Shown: one piece after another, positions 57,163 through 64,000 of the stretch
How the letters are laid out: each line of letters opens with the position of its first letter
Position numbering within the stretch: the stretch's first letter is position 1
Assembly: GCA_022846075.1 (NCBI GenBank)
Contig: AP025582.1
Coordinates: 1,550,001 to 1,614,000, forward strand
From: Oscillospiraceae bacterium
Lineage (GTDB): Bacteria; Bacillota; Clostridia; Oscillospirales; Oscillospiraceae
Direction of reading: 5' to 3'
Length of the DNA stretch: 64,000 bases
The notes under the pieces: model-generated
Told to the model about the DNA's origin: nothing
What the model saw: only the letters and a program-made list of their open reading frames with translations
Databases searched by the model: none
Made by a program: the position numbers and the translations under genes

Positions 57163-57726
57163 GTGAAGGGGTTTGAACGAGATGATTTGTGGTTTTCCCT
57201 GTGCGGGCTGAACTGTGGGCTATGCCCCATGCGGTTGGACCGGTACTGCCCTGGCTGCGGCGGGGGAGCCGGGAACCAATCCTGCGCCATCGCGAGGTGC
57301 GGCATGGAGCATGGGGGCGTGGCCTACTGCTTTCAGTGCGGCAGCTTCCCCTGCGGAAAATACGAGGGGCTGGATGAATACGATTCCTTTATCTCCCACA
57401 GAAACAGGAGGAAAGATTTTGAAACGGCCCGGAAAATCGGGGTGGATGCCTACCGTGAAATCCAGACCAGAAAAGCGGAGATTTTGAAACTGTTGCTGGA
57501 TCGGTACAATGACGGGCGAAAGAAACGCTTTTTCTGCTTCGCCGTCAATCTCTTGGAGCTGGACGATCTGGAGCGTGCTTTGGAACAGCTTTTGACCCGG
57601 AATATGCCGGAGGGGGAGACAGATAAGGAACGGGCCGCTTACGCCGCCGGCCTGCTTCAGAAAGCGGCGGACCGGAAGAGCATTGATTTAAAGCCACGCG
57701 GGAAACCCAGAGAAAAAAAGCGGTGA
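57163..57726 (+). CDS. DUF3795 family protein, second copy
   Basis: A 187-aa protein. The N-terminal half has the DUF3795 cysteine pattern FSLCGLNCGLCPMRLDRYCPGC, then CAIARC and YCFQCGSFPCGKY. The C-terminal half is helical and charged without cysteines, unlike the copy at 17678. GTG at 57163 has AAAGGGGTG just upstream and removes a weak seven-residue extension. Function unknown, probably metal-binding. Confidence 0.75.
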   Translation: MKGFERDDLWFSLCGLNCGLCPMRLDRYCPGCGGGAGNQSCAIARCGMEHGGVAYCFQCGSFPCGKYEGLDEYDSFISHRNRRKDFETARKIGVDAYREIQTRKAEILKLLLDRYNDGRKKRFFCFAVNLLELDDLERALEQLLTRNMPEGETDKERAAYAAGLLQKAADRKSIDLKPRGKPREKKR

Positions 57727-57731
57727 AAGCA

Positions 57732-57761
57732 GGAGGCTGTCTCGTGTATGGGACAGCCTCC
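57732..57761 (+). terminator. Terminator-like hairpin after DUF3795
   Basis: GGAGGCTGTC (57732-57741) pairs with GACAGCCTCC (57752-57761); no clear U-run. Confidence 0.45.
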
Positions 57762-57829
57762 CGACGTTTGAGTACATAAAGCCGCTGCCAGCCGCATACA
57801 GTGTCCCAGGATTAAAGGGGTGGACTTGT

Positions 57830-58789
57830 ATGGAAAAGACGGCGGGACGGGCTGAGATAGGCCGGCGGGTATATCGCAGAAGCAGAGGGAAGCGGGCGGA
57901 GCTGGGGGAGCGGGAGAAACGGCGGCTCATACAGCTGGCGGCCTGTCTGGCGCTGTTTTTGGCCGTGTTTTTTGCCAAGGGAGCGGACAAGCTAGCGGGC
58001 CTGCGGGCCGACTTGTCCTCCGCCATCAGCGCCGACATGGATTTCCAGGCTGTGTTTGCCGACCTGGGCTGGTCCATCGCCTCGGGCCAGCCAGTGGGGG
58101 AGACCTTGAACGATCTTTGGACCGACGTATTCCTGCCCACGGAAAAGGCGGCTCCCGCATCCTGGAGGGAGGGGCCTCTCTACCAGTCGTCTCTGGAGAC
58201 CCTGTCCCGCCGGGACGCGGTTCCGGTCATGGCCCTGATGGGTCTGGAACCGGAGGGGGGCCACGCCGACCCCATGGCGTCAAGCGGCGCCCCCGCCGTA
58301 CCGGAGCCTGAGCCGGAACCGGCAGTGGTCCACGTGGACTATACCGGCCCAACTCTGCCGGACAACACCACGATGGACCGCTATGCCCTCAACGTGGGGG
58401 AGACGGTGACGCCGGTGATGGGGGTGCTGTCCTCTGATTTCGGCTGGCGGGAGCATCCCATCGACGGGGGAGAAAAATTCCACTGCGGCGTGGATCTGGC
58501 CGTGGATACCGGCACGACGGTGAAGGCTTTCGCTGACGGGACAGTGGACTATATCGGCGAGAGCGATGTCTATGGAAAGTATCTCCAGATCAGGCATGCC
58601 AATGGGGTGACGTCCTTCTATGCCCATTGCAGCAAGCTGTGCGTCCAACAGGGACAGACGGTGGCGGCGGGGGATAAGGTGGCCGAGTCGGGGGCCACCG
58701 GACATGTGACGGGGCCCCACCTCCACTTTGAACTTAAGATCAACGGGGTGCGCCTGGAGCCCCTCTATTATATTGAGACCCGTTCATGA
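57830..58789 (+). CDS. M23/LytM-domain membrane protein, SpoIVFA-like
   Basis: A 319-aa protein: basic N-terminus, one transmembrane helix (LIQLAACLALFLAVFFA at about 33-49), a variable linker, then a LytM domain with FHCGVDLA (HxxxD) and HLHFEL (HxH), so all zinc ligands are present. Its gene overlaps an M50 protease gene by four bases. This pairing is that of spoIVFA-spoIVFB, where SpoIVFA anchors and inhibits the pro-sigma-K protease in the outer forespore membrane. The role is inferred from architecture and synteny. Confidence 0.75.
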   Translation: MEKTAGRAEIGRRVYRRSRGKRAELGEREKRRLIQLAACLALFLAVFFAKGADKLAGLRADLSSAISADMDFQAVFADLGWSIASGQPVGETLNDLWTDVFLPTEKAAPASWREGPLYQSSLETLSRRDAVPVMALMGLEPEGGHADPMASSGAPAVPEPEPEPAVVHVDYTGPTLPDNTTMDRYALNVGETVTPVMGVLSSDFGWREHPIDGGEKFHCGVDLAVDTGTTVKAFADGTVDYIGESDVYGKYLQIRHANGVTSFYAHCSKLCVQQGQTVAAGDKVAESGATGHVTGPHLHFELKINGVRLEPLYYIETRS

Positions 58790-59391
58790 CGCTGGGACGG
58801 GTGGAGGTGGGGGGCGGCTTCCTGCTGTGCGCCGCCCTCCTTTATTATTTGGATGGAGAGGGGATCGTCCTTTGGGCGCTTATGTCCTGCGCCCTTCATG
58901 AACTGGGGCATCTGGCGGCTATCCGGCTGCTGGGCGGACGGGTCGTCAAGCTCCGGCTGACCTGTGCTGGGGCGGAGCTGCGGCTTTCCGCCGCCCGGCC
59001 CCTGCCGCCGGGCAGAATGATGGCGGCGGCATTGGCCGGTCCGGCTGTCAATCTGGCGCTGGCCGTGGGGACGGCCCGCCTGGCCCGGCTGGGCTTTGGA
59101 GAACGGCTCTATCTGTTTGCAGGGCTCAATCTGGGGCTGGCCTGCTTCAACCTGCTGCCCGTCCAATGGCTGGACGGTGGGCGGGCTCTGGCGGCGGGGC
59201 TGACACTGCTGTGGTCGGAGCGGCTTGGAAAGCAGGTGGTGGCTGCCTGTACCGCGGCTCTGGTGGCGGCGCTTCTGGCAGTGGGGGCCCTCCTGCTCTG
59301 GGAGAGCGAAGGTCGGAATTTTACGCTGCTTATCGCCGGCCTTTGGATGGCCGGTATGGCAGGACGTGCCAAACGGGCGGAAATCTTTTAA
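58786..59391 (+). CDS. M50 site-2 protease, SpoIVFB-like
   Basis: A 201-aa intramembrane metalloprotease. The zinc motif HELGH (about 38-42) and the second motif NLLPVQWLDGG supply His, His and Asp. There are about five or six membrane segments. The CBS domain of Bacillus SpoIVFB is absent, giving a minimal form. Predicted job: release of active sigma-K late in sporulation. ATG overlaps the upstream stop (ATGA). Confidence 0.8.
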   Translation: MTLGRVEVGGGFLLCAALLYYLDGEGIVLWALMSCALHELGHLAAIRLLGGRVVKLRLTCAGAELRLSAARPLPPGRMMAAALAGPAVNLALAVGTARLARLGFGERLYLFAGLNLGLACFNLLPVQWLDGGRALAAGLTLLWSERLGKQVVAACTAALVAALLAVGALLLWESEGRNFTLLIAGLWMAGMAGRAKRAEIF

Positions 59392-59419
59392 AAAAGAGAT
59401 CCTATCCTGAAAATTTTGC

Positions 59420-59448
59420 TTGCATCAGAGAAATCCTTGTGATAAAAT
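59420..59448 (+). promoter_or_regulatory. Promoter of rplS
   Basis: TTGCAT (59420-59425), 17 bases, TAAAAT (59443-59448). Confidence 0.65.
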
Positions 59449-59455
59449 ACCTTAG

Positions 59456-59546
59456 TCTCAATAAAGGGTGTTCCGCTGCGGTGCCATCTGGAAAATGGAT
59501 GGCGAAAAGGCCGGAATGAACGCCTATAAACTAGGAGGAAAAACAA
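59456..59546 (+). ncRNA. Structured leader of rplS (L19-leader-like)
   Basis: The roughly 90-base 5' UTR contains short stems: CCGCTGCGG near 59471, CCATC/GATGG around 59485-59502, and GGCGTTCATTCC-type complementarity between GGTGTTCC and GGAATGAACGCC. Such compact structure directly before rplS resembles known L19 autoregulatory leaders. The assignment is by position and general form. Confidence 0.5.
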
Positions 59547-59888
59547 ATGGATCTGATGCAGGCTTTTACCGCCAAGTACGTCAAGGCTGAGCCCCCCGTG
59601 GCCAACGTGGGCGACACCGTGCGTGTCCACGTGAAGATCAAGGAAGGCAGCCGTGAGCGTGTCCAGGTGTTCGAGGGCACCGTGATCGCCAAAAAGCATG
59701 GCGGCATCGATGAGAGCATCACCGTGCGCCGCGTTTCCTACGGCGTCGGTGTGGAGAAGGTGTTCCCCATTCACGCTCCCTCTGTGGAGAAGATCGAGCT
59801 GGTGCGCAAGGGTAAGGTCCGCCGGGCCAAGCTCTACTTCCTGCGCGACCGCGTGGGCAAGGGCGCCAAGCTCAAGGAGAAGCTGTAA
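59547..59888 (+). CDS. rplS: 50S ribosomal protein L19
   Basis: A 113-aa large-subunit protein located at the interface with 30[56 protein letters not shown] and RRAKLYFLR are diagnostic. ATG follows TAGGAGG. It has its own promoter and terminator. The usual downstream neighbours rbgA and rnhB follow; trmD and rimM are not next to it. Confidence 0.98.
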   Translation: MDLMQAFTAKYVKAEPPVANVGDTVRVHVKIKEGSRERVQVFEGTVIAKKHGGIDESITVRRVSYGVGVEKVFPIHAPSVEKIELVRKGKVRRAKLYFLRDRVGKGAKLKEKL

Positions 59889-59900
59889 GAACCATACGGA

Positions 59901-59924
59901 AAAGGAGCGGGAAACCGCTCCTTT
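59901..59924 (+). terminator. Terminator of rplS
   Basis: AAAGGAGCGG (59901-59910) pairs with CCGCTCCTTT (59915-59924), loop GAAA, then TTT. Confidence 0.92.
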
Positions 59925-60044
59925 TTTGTTGCCCTGGGCCGTGAACGGCCTTTTCAAAAGGCAAAAAGTTGTGTATAATATATTAAATATGCCCATCCAG
60001 AGGGCTGGTCCAAATCAGAGCGTTGACAAAGGAGCGTGGGGGAA

Positions 60045-60926
60045 GTGAATATTCAGTGGTATCCCGGCCATATGACCAAGACCCGGCGGCAGATCGAGGC
60101 CGACCTGGGGCAGGTGGATATGGTGGCGGAGATCGTGGACGCCCGCATCCCCATCTCCTCCCGGAACCCAGACATCGACGCCCTGGTGGGCGTAAAGCCC
60201 CGGCTCATCGTCCTCAACCGGGCCGACCAGGCCGACCCGGCGGGGAACCGGGCGTGGGCCCAGGCCTTCCAGACCCAGGGCCACGCCGTGCTGGAGACTG
60301 ACGCCAAGACGGGCAAAGGGGTTTCCCGGTTCTCCGCCGTCTCCAAGGAGCTTCTGCGGGAGCAGATCGAGCGGTGGCGGGCCAAGGGCCAGGTGGGGCG
60401 CCCCGTCCGGGCCATGGTGGTGGGGGTGCCCAACGTGGGCAAGTCCACCTTTATCAATCAGGTGGCCAAGCGGAAATCCGCCAAGGCGGGGGACCGGCCC
60501 GGCGTCACCCGGGGCAAGCAGTGGGTGACGGTGGACGCCGGCCTCTCCCTGCTGGACACGCCGGGTATCCTCTGGCCCAAGTTTGAGGATGAGCGGGTGG
60601 GCCGCCATCTGGCCTATACCGGGGCGGTGAAGGACGACATCATGGACGTGGAGACTTTGGCCTGCCACCTGATGGATGACCTGGCCCGGCGCTACCCAAG
60701 CGCCCTGCGGGAACGGTATAAGCTGGAGCTGCTCCAGCGGCAGGAGGAGCAGGACGCCGTGGCTTACGGCTATGAGCTTTTGAGGGCAGGAGCCGGGAAG
60801 CGGGGCTTCCTCATTTCGGGGGGCGAGGCGGACACGGAACGCATGGCCCGCATCCTGTTGGATGAGTTCAGAGGCGGCAAGCTAGGTAACTTTACACTGG
60901 AACTGCCCCAGGAGATGGAAAAATGA
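60045..60926 (+). CDS. rbgA: Ribosome biogenesis GTPase RbgA (YlqF)
   Basis: A 293-aa circularly permuted GTPase needed for late 50S assembly. G-motifs appear in permuted order: LNRADQAD (G4), then GVPNVGKST (G1) and LLDTPGIL (G3). The N-terminus IQWYPGHMTKTRRQI is the family signature, which favours GTG 60045 over GTG 60036; AAAGGAG lies about 10 bases upstream. The stop overlaps rnhB (ATGA). Confidence 0.94.
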   Translation: MNIQWYPGHMTKTRRQIEADLGQVDMVAEIVDARIPISSRNPDIDALVGVKPRLIVLNRADQADPAGNRAWAQAFQTQGHAVLETDAKTGKGVSRFSAVSKELLREQIERWRAKGQVGRPVRAMVVGVPNVGKSTFINQVAKRKSAKAGDRPGVTRGKQWVTVDAGLSLLDTPGILWPKFEDERVGRHLAYTGAVKDDIMDVETLACHLMDDLARRYPSALRERYKLELLQRQEEQDAVAYGYELLRAGAGKRGFLISGGEADTERMARILLDEFRGGKLGNFTLELPQEMEK

Positions 60927-61537
60927 GCCTCTGGGAGCTGGAGGAGCGCTGCTGGGCTCAGGGCCGCAGTCTGGTCTGCGGCGCCGATGAGGCGGGGGCC
61001 GGGCCCTTGGCCGGGCCGGTCTACGCCGCCGCCGTCATTCTGCCCCGGCATCTGGAGCTGATGTGGCTCAACGATTCCAAGCAGGTGACCCCCAAACGGC
61101 GGAAGATCCTGTTTGAGGAGATCAAGGCCCAGGCGGTGGCCTGGGCGGTGGCCTCGGTGGATGAGGGGACCATCGACGACATCAATATTCTAAACGCCCG
61201 GCTCCTGGCTATGGAACGGGCCATCCGGGCGCTGGAGCCCGCCCCGGACTATGCCCTTATCGACGGAAACCGTGACAAGTGGATTACCTTGCCCCATGAA
61301 ACGGCCGTGAAAGGGGACAGCCGCAGCGCCAGCATCGCCGCGGCGTCTATCTTGGCTAAGGTGAGCCGGGACCGGTATATGGAGGAGATGGCGAGGCAGT
61401 ACCCGGAATACCAGTTTGAGCGGCATAAGGGCTACCCCACCAAGCTCCATTATGAAATGCTCAAAAAATATGGGCCCAGCCCTATTCATCGCAGGAGCTT
61501 TTTAAAAAAATTTTACGCCGGGGAGGCGGGGACTTGA
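60923..61537 (+). CDS. rnhB: Ribonuclease HII
   Basis: A 204-aa enzyme cutting RNA in RNA/DNA hybrids and single misincorporated ribonucleotides. GADEAGAGPLAGPV gives the catalytic Asp-Glu pair, LNDSKQVTPKRR and ALIDGNRDK follow, and SRSASIAAASILAKVSRD is diagnostic. It overlaps rbgA and the next gene by four bases each. Confidence 0.95.
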   Translation: MSLWELEERCWAQGRSLVCGADEAGAGPLAGPVYAAAVILPRHLELMWLNDSKQVTPKRRKILFEEIKAQAVAWAVASVDEGTIDDINILNARLLAMERAIRALEPAPDYALIDGNRDKWITLPHETAVKGDSRSASIAAASILAKVSRDRYMEEMARQYPEYQFERHKGYPTKLHYEMLKKYGPSPIHRRSFLKKFYAGEAGT

Positions 61538-61956
61538 TGCAGGCTTTGGTACATATTGCCCTGGTGGTCCGGGATTACGACGAGGCCATAGAGTTCTACA
61601 CGAGAAAGCTCCACTTCACGCTTCTGGAAGATACCTATCAGCCCGAGCAGGACAAACGCTGGGTGGTGGTGGCGCCTCCCGGTTCCAATGGGACCACCAT
61701 TTTGCTGGCGCGGGCTTCCCAACCGGAGCAGGAGCCTTTCATCGGCCACCAGTGCGGCGGCCGGGTCTTTCTCTTCCTGGGGACCGACGATTTTCAGCGG
61801 GATTATCAAGACCTGCTGAGCCAGGGGGTGGAGTTTGTCCGCCCGCCCAAGGAGGCCGACTACGGTACTGTGGCGGTCTTTCGGGACCTGTATGGGAACC
61901 TCTGGGATCTGGTGGAATTCAAGCCGGGCCACCCCATGGCCGGGCGGGTTTGGTGA
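61534..61956 (+). CDS. VOC/glyoxalase-superfamily protein
   Basis: A 140-aa vicinal-oxygen-chelate fold: HIALVVRDYDEAIEFYTRKLHFTLLED, then FRDLYGNLWDLVEF at the C-terminus, where metal-ligand type residues (H...E) occur. Glyoxalase, dioxygenase or resistance functions are all possible. It is co-translated with rnhB and yraN by four-base overlaps (ATGA, GTGA). Confidence 0.82.
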   Translation: MMQALVHIALVVRDYDEAIEFYTRKLHFTLLEDTYQPEQDKRWVVVAPPGSNGTTILLARASQPEQEPFIGHQCGGRVFLFLGTDDFQRDYQDLLSQGVEFVRPPKEADYGTVAVFRDLYGNLWDLVEFKPGHPMAGRVW

Positions 61957-62321
61957 GCGGGGAGGACCGGTGGCTCCTGGGCCGCTGGGGGGAGGCCTTG
62001 GTGGCCGCGGACCTGCGTGGAAAGGGCTTTGACCTTGTGGCCGCCGGCTGGCACTGCCGGATGGGGGAGATCGACCTGATCGCCTCCGATGGGCGATACC
62101 TCTGTTTTGTGGAGGTCAAGCTGCGCAAGAATGCCCGTTTTGCCCAGGCACGGGAGGCGGTGGACCGGCGCAAGCAGGAGAAGCTGCGCCTTGCCGCCCA
62201 GCTCTATCTGGCGGAAAACCCCACCTGGCTCCAGCCTCGGTTTGATGTGGCGGAGGTCTACGCCCCGGAGGGTACCGCCACCCGCCAGCCCAAAATCCAA
62301 TATATAGAGGACGCGTTTTGA
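61953..62321 (+). CDS. YraN family (UPF0102) endonuclease-like protein
   Basis: A 122-aa protein with a PD-(D/E)xK core: GRWGEALVAADLRGKGF, GEIDLIASDGRYLCFVEVK, then KLRLAAQLYL. Members are predicted nucleases often next to rnhB, as here. GTG at 61953 overlaps the VOC stop. Cellular role not established. Confidence 0.87.
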   Translation: MSGEDRWLLGRWGEALVAADLRGKGFDLVAAGWHCRMGEIDLIASDGRYLCFVEVKLRKNARFAQAREAVDRRKQEKLRLAAQLYLAENPTWLQPRFDVAEVYAPEGTATRQPKIQYIEDAF

Positions 62322-63256
62322 TGAGAGTTTTCGACGGACACTGTGATACCATTCTCCGTTGTTATGAAACCGGCGGGGGATTTCGGAAAAACGAGGGACA
62401 TTTAGACCTGGAGCGGATGGGAAGGTATGAGAATTACGCCCAGTTCTTTGCCATCTTCGCCTCAAAAGAGGAGGCCGGGGGCAAGCCGCTGTTCCAGATC
62501 TTCCAGGAGGAGTACGCCCTCTTCCACCGGGAGATGTCGGCCAACGCCGGCCTGGTGGTCCACTGCCGGACGGCCCAGGAAGCGGAGGCGGCCTGGAAAA
62601 GGGGGCGGGCCGCCGCCTTTCTCTCCGTGGAGGGGGCCGAGCTGCTGGACTGCGACCTCCACAAGCTGGAGCGGGCCTGCGAGCTGGGAGTCCGGGCGGT
62701 GAACCTGACCTGGAACTACGAAAACACCCTCTCGGGCAGCAACGCCGAGGGGGCCGGCAAGGGACTCACCGAACAGGGAAGGGCCTTCGTGGAGCGGATG
62801 CAGGGCCTTGGGATGCTGGTGGACGTGTCCCACCTGTCAGACCCGGGCTTCTGGGACGTGATGGCATTGGCGAAAAAGCCGGTCATTGCCAGCCATTTCA
62901 ACGCCAGGGCCCTCTGCGGGCACAAACGGAACTTGACCGACGCGCAATTTACTGCCATAATAGGCAATCATGGAGTGGCGGGTCTCAATATGTGCCCTGA
63001 TTTTCTGGGGGAGGAGCCGGACCAGGACAGAGTGGTGGCCCATATCGAGCACTGGTTTTCCCTGGGGGGAGAGAAAAACGTCTCCCTGGGGGGAGACTGG
63101 GATGGGATCGCCAGCACCCCCCGAGACATCCGGGGCATCCAGGATCTCGATTCCCTGGCCCAGCGGCTCCTGCGGATGAATTATCGAGAGGAACAGGTTA
63201 GGGACCTGTTTTGCAATAACTTGATGAGGGTTGTGAGAGAAGTATGTACTATGTAA
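62321..63256 (+). CDS. Membrane dipeptidase family (M19) protein
   Basis: A 311-aa metal-dependent dipeptidase. FDGHCDT supplies the HxD pair, LSVEGAE the bridging Glu, MLVDVSHLSD and ASHFNAR further histidines, and LGGDWDG the closing Asp. It has no signal peptide, so it is probably cytoplasmic, acting on dipeptides or cyclic substrates. ATG overlaps the yraN stop by one base (TGATG); its 3' end overlaps thrC by 13 bases. Confidence 0.88.
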   Translation: MRVFDGHCDTILRCYETGGGFRKNEGHLDLERMGRYENYAQFFAIFASKEEAGGKPLFQIFQEEYALFHREMSANAGLVVHCRTAQEAEAAWKRGRAAAFLSVEGAELLDCDLHKLERACELGVRAVNLTWNYENTLSGSNAEGAGKGLTEQGRAFVERMQGLGMLVDVSHLSDPGFWDVMALAKKPVIASHFNARALCGHKRNLTDAQFTAIIGNHGVAGLNMCPDFLGEEPDQDRVVAHIEHWFSLGGEKNVSLGGDWDGIASTPRDIRGIQDLDSLAQRLLRMNYREEQVRDLFCNNLMRVVREVCTM

Positions 63257-64000
63257 GCACCAGAGACAAGCTGAGAAAGACCCCGGTGGCGGGGGCCATC
63301 GCCTATGGTCTGGCGCCCGACGGCGGCCTCTATACCCCGGAGGCCATCCCGACCCTGGCCGGAAACGCCCTGAACACCCTCAAGAGCATGACCTATCAGC
63401 AGCGGGCGGTCTATCTGATGAGCATATATTTGGACAGCTATTCCGCCTCTGAGCTGGCCGGCTTCTGTTCCCGTGCCTACGGGCCGGAAAAGTTCGACGA
63501 CGCCCGGGTGGCTCCGGTCCGCACGGTGGACGAGACGACCTATGCCCTGGAGCTGTGGCACGGGCCCACCTGCGCCTTTAAGGATCTCGCCCTTCAAATG
63601 CTGCCCTACCTGCTTACCGCCGCCCTTCAGAAGGAGGGGGAGCGGAAAACCGCCTGCATCCTGGTGGCCACCTCCGGCGATACCGGCAAGGGGGCCCTGG
63701 AGGGTTTCAAGGACGTGGCGGGCACCCGCATCCTGGTGTTTTATCCCAAGGACGGGGTCTCCGCCATCCAGGAGCTTCAGATGAACACCCAGGAGGGCGC
63801 CAACGTGGGCGTCTGTTCCGTGGTGGGCAATTTTGACGACGCACAGACCGGAGTGAAGCGGATCTTTTCCGACCCGGAGCTGCGGGAGGAGCTGGCCCAG
63901 CGGGGGTTCTTCCTCTCCTCGGCCAACTCCATCAACTGGGGCCGGGTACTGCCCCAGATCGTCTACTATGTCTCCGCCTACTGCGACCTCATGAGGGACG
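63244..64000 (+). CDS. thrC: Threonine synthase, 3'-truncated by window edge
   Basis: The first 252 codons of a PLP enzyme converting O-phosphohomoserine to threonine. MYYVSTRD and GLAPDGGLYTPE at the start, HGPTCAFKDLALQ with the PLP-binding Lys, ATSGDTGKGALEGF for the phosphate of PLP, and NSINWGRVLPQIVYY are all family marks. ATG lies inside the dipeptidase 3' end with GAGAGAAG upstream. The frame is open at base 64000. Confidence 0.94.
   Translation, partial: MYYVSTRDKLRKTPVAGAIAYGLAPDGGLYTPEAIPTLAGNALNTLKSMTYQQRAVYLMSIYLDSYSASELAGFCSRAYGPEKFDDARVAPVRTVDETTYALELWHGPTCAFKDLALQMLPYLLTAALQKEGERKTACILVATSGDTGKGALEGFKDVAGTRILVFYPKDGVSAIQELQMNTQEGANVGVCSVVGNFDDAQTGVKRIFSDPELREELAQRGFFLSSANSINWGRVLPQIVYYVSAYCDLMRD

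Overview
The window looks like chromosomal DNA of a GC-rich, spore-forming, strictly anaerobic Firmicute. The Oscillospiraceae (Flavonifractor/Lawsonibacter-like gut Clostridia) are the best guess. This is inferred from gene content and style, not from any rRNA. The supporting signs are AGGAGG-type ribosome binding sites, sporulation genes (spoIIR and a spoIVFA/spoIVFB-like pair), a T-box alaS leader, a THF riboswitch, two desulfoferrodoxins, anaerobic sulfite reductase asrABC, class III fructose bisphosphatase and acetate kinase with a Rex-type operator. No phage, IS element, CRISPR array or rRNA was seen. There is one tRNA (Pro, CGG), one stand-alone integrase and one AT-rich interrupted gene.

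Layout. 1-2 kb: a left-truncated zinc-type macrodomain protein overlapping a class M sirtuin (a reversible ADP-ribosylation pair), then a CPCC protein. 2-10 kb: spoIIR, a P1 peptidase/hydrolase pair, a MATE exporter, holA, a DUF4914 protein and an RNase M5-like Toprim protein. 10-17.6 kb: THF riboswitch-folT, a membrane glycosyltransferase-like gene, cupin-HIT, and the T-box-controlled alaS operon. 17.6-25.8 kb: DUF3795, acyltransferase, U32 peptidase, mltG, a Cys/Gly-rich peptide, and the operon wecG/tagA-like, tmk, DJ-1, 5-FCL. 25.9-36.9 kb: a TrpXYZ-like ABC importer, citrate synthase, desulfoferrodoxin, integrase, FAD oxidoreductase, radical SAM protein and gdhA. 37-44 kb: ackA, tmcAL, a VTT protein, a 27-codon microgene with its own promoter and terminator, fbp, rluA-type synthase and a FUSC-like protein. 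44-47 kb: a BtuFCD/FecBCD-type importer. 47-56.3 kb: a sulfur/redox island (asrABC, LysR, ferredoxin plus membrane Fe-S protein, thioredoxin-DsrE-CoA-binding protein, a Crp/Fnr regulator, a second desulfoferrodoxin and a thioredoxin/thioredoxin-reductase fusion). 56.4-64 kb: interrupted nuclease-like gene, tRNA-Pro, DUF3795, spoIVFA/FB-like pair, rplS, and a tightly overlapping run rbgA-rnhB-VOC-yraN-dipeptidase-thrC (cut by the window end).

Most notable observation. Three transcription units in the redox island each have a GTGAY-N3-RTCAC palindrome whose centre lies exactly 29 bases before the first base of a TATA-like -10 element. That is class II (about -41) activator geometry. The Crp/Fnr-type regulator encoded among them has the recognition-helix pattern R-E-x-x-x-R expected for GTGA half-sites. 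This suggests a compact, locally encoded redox/sulfur regulon. Other good leads are the free-standing 27-aa microprotein gene, the in-frame stop in an AT-rich PD-(D/E)xK-like gene, the hairpin that buries the spoIIR start, and the Rex-like operator at ackA.
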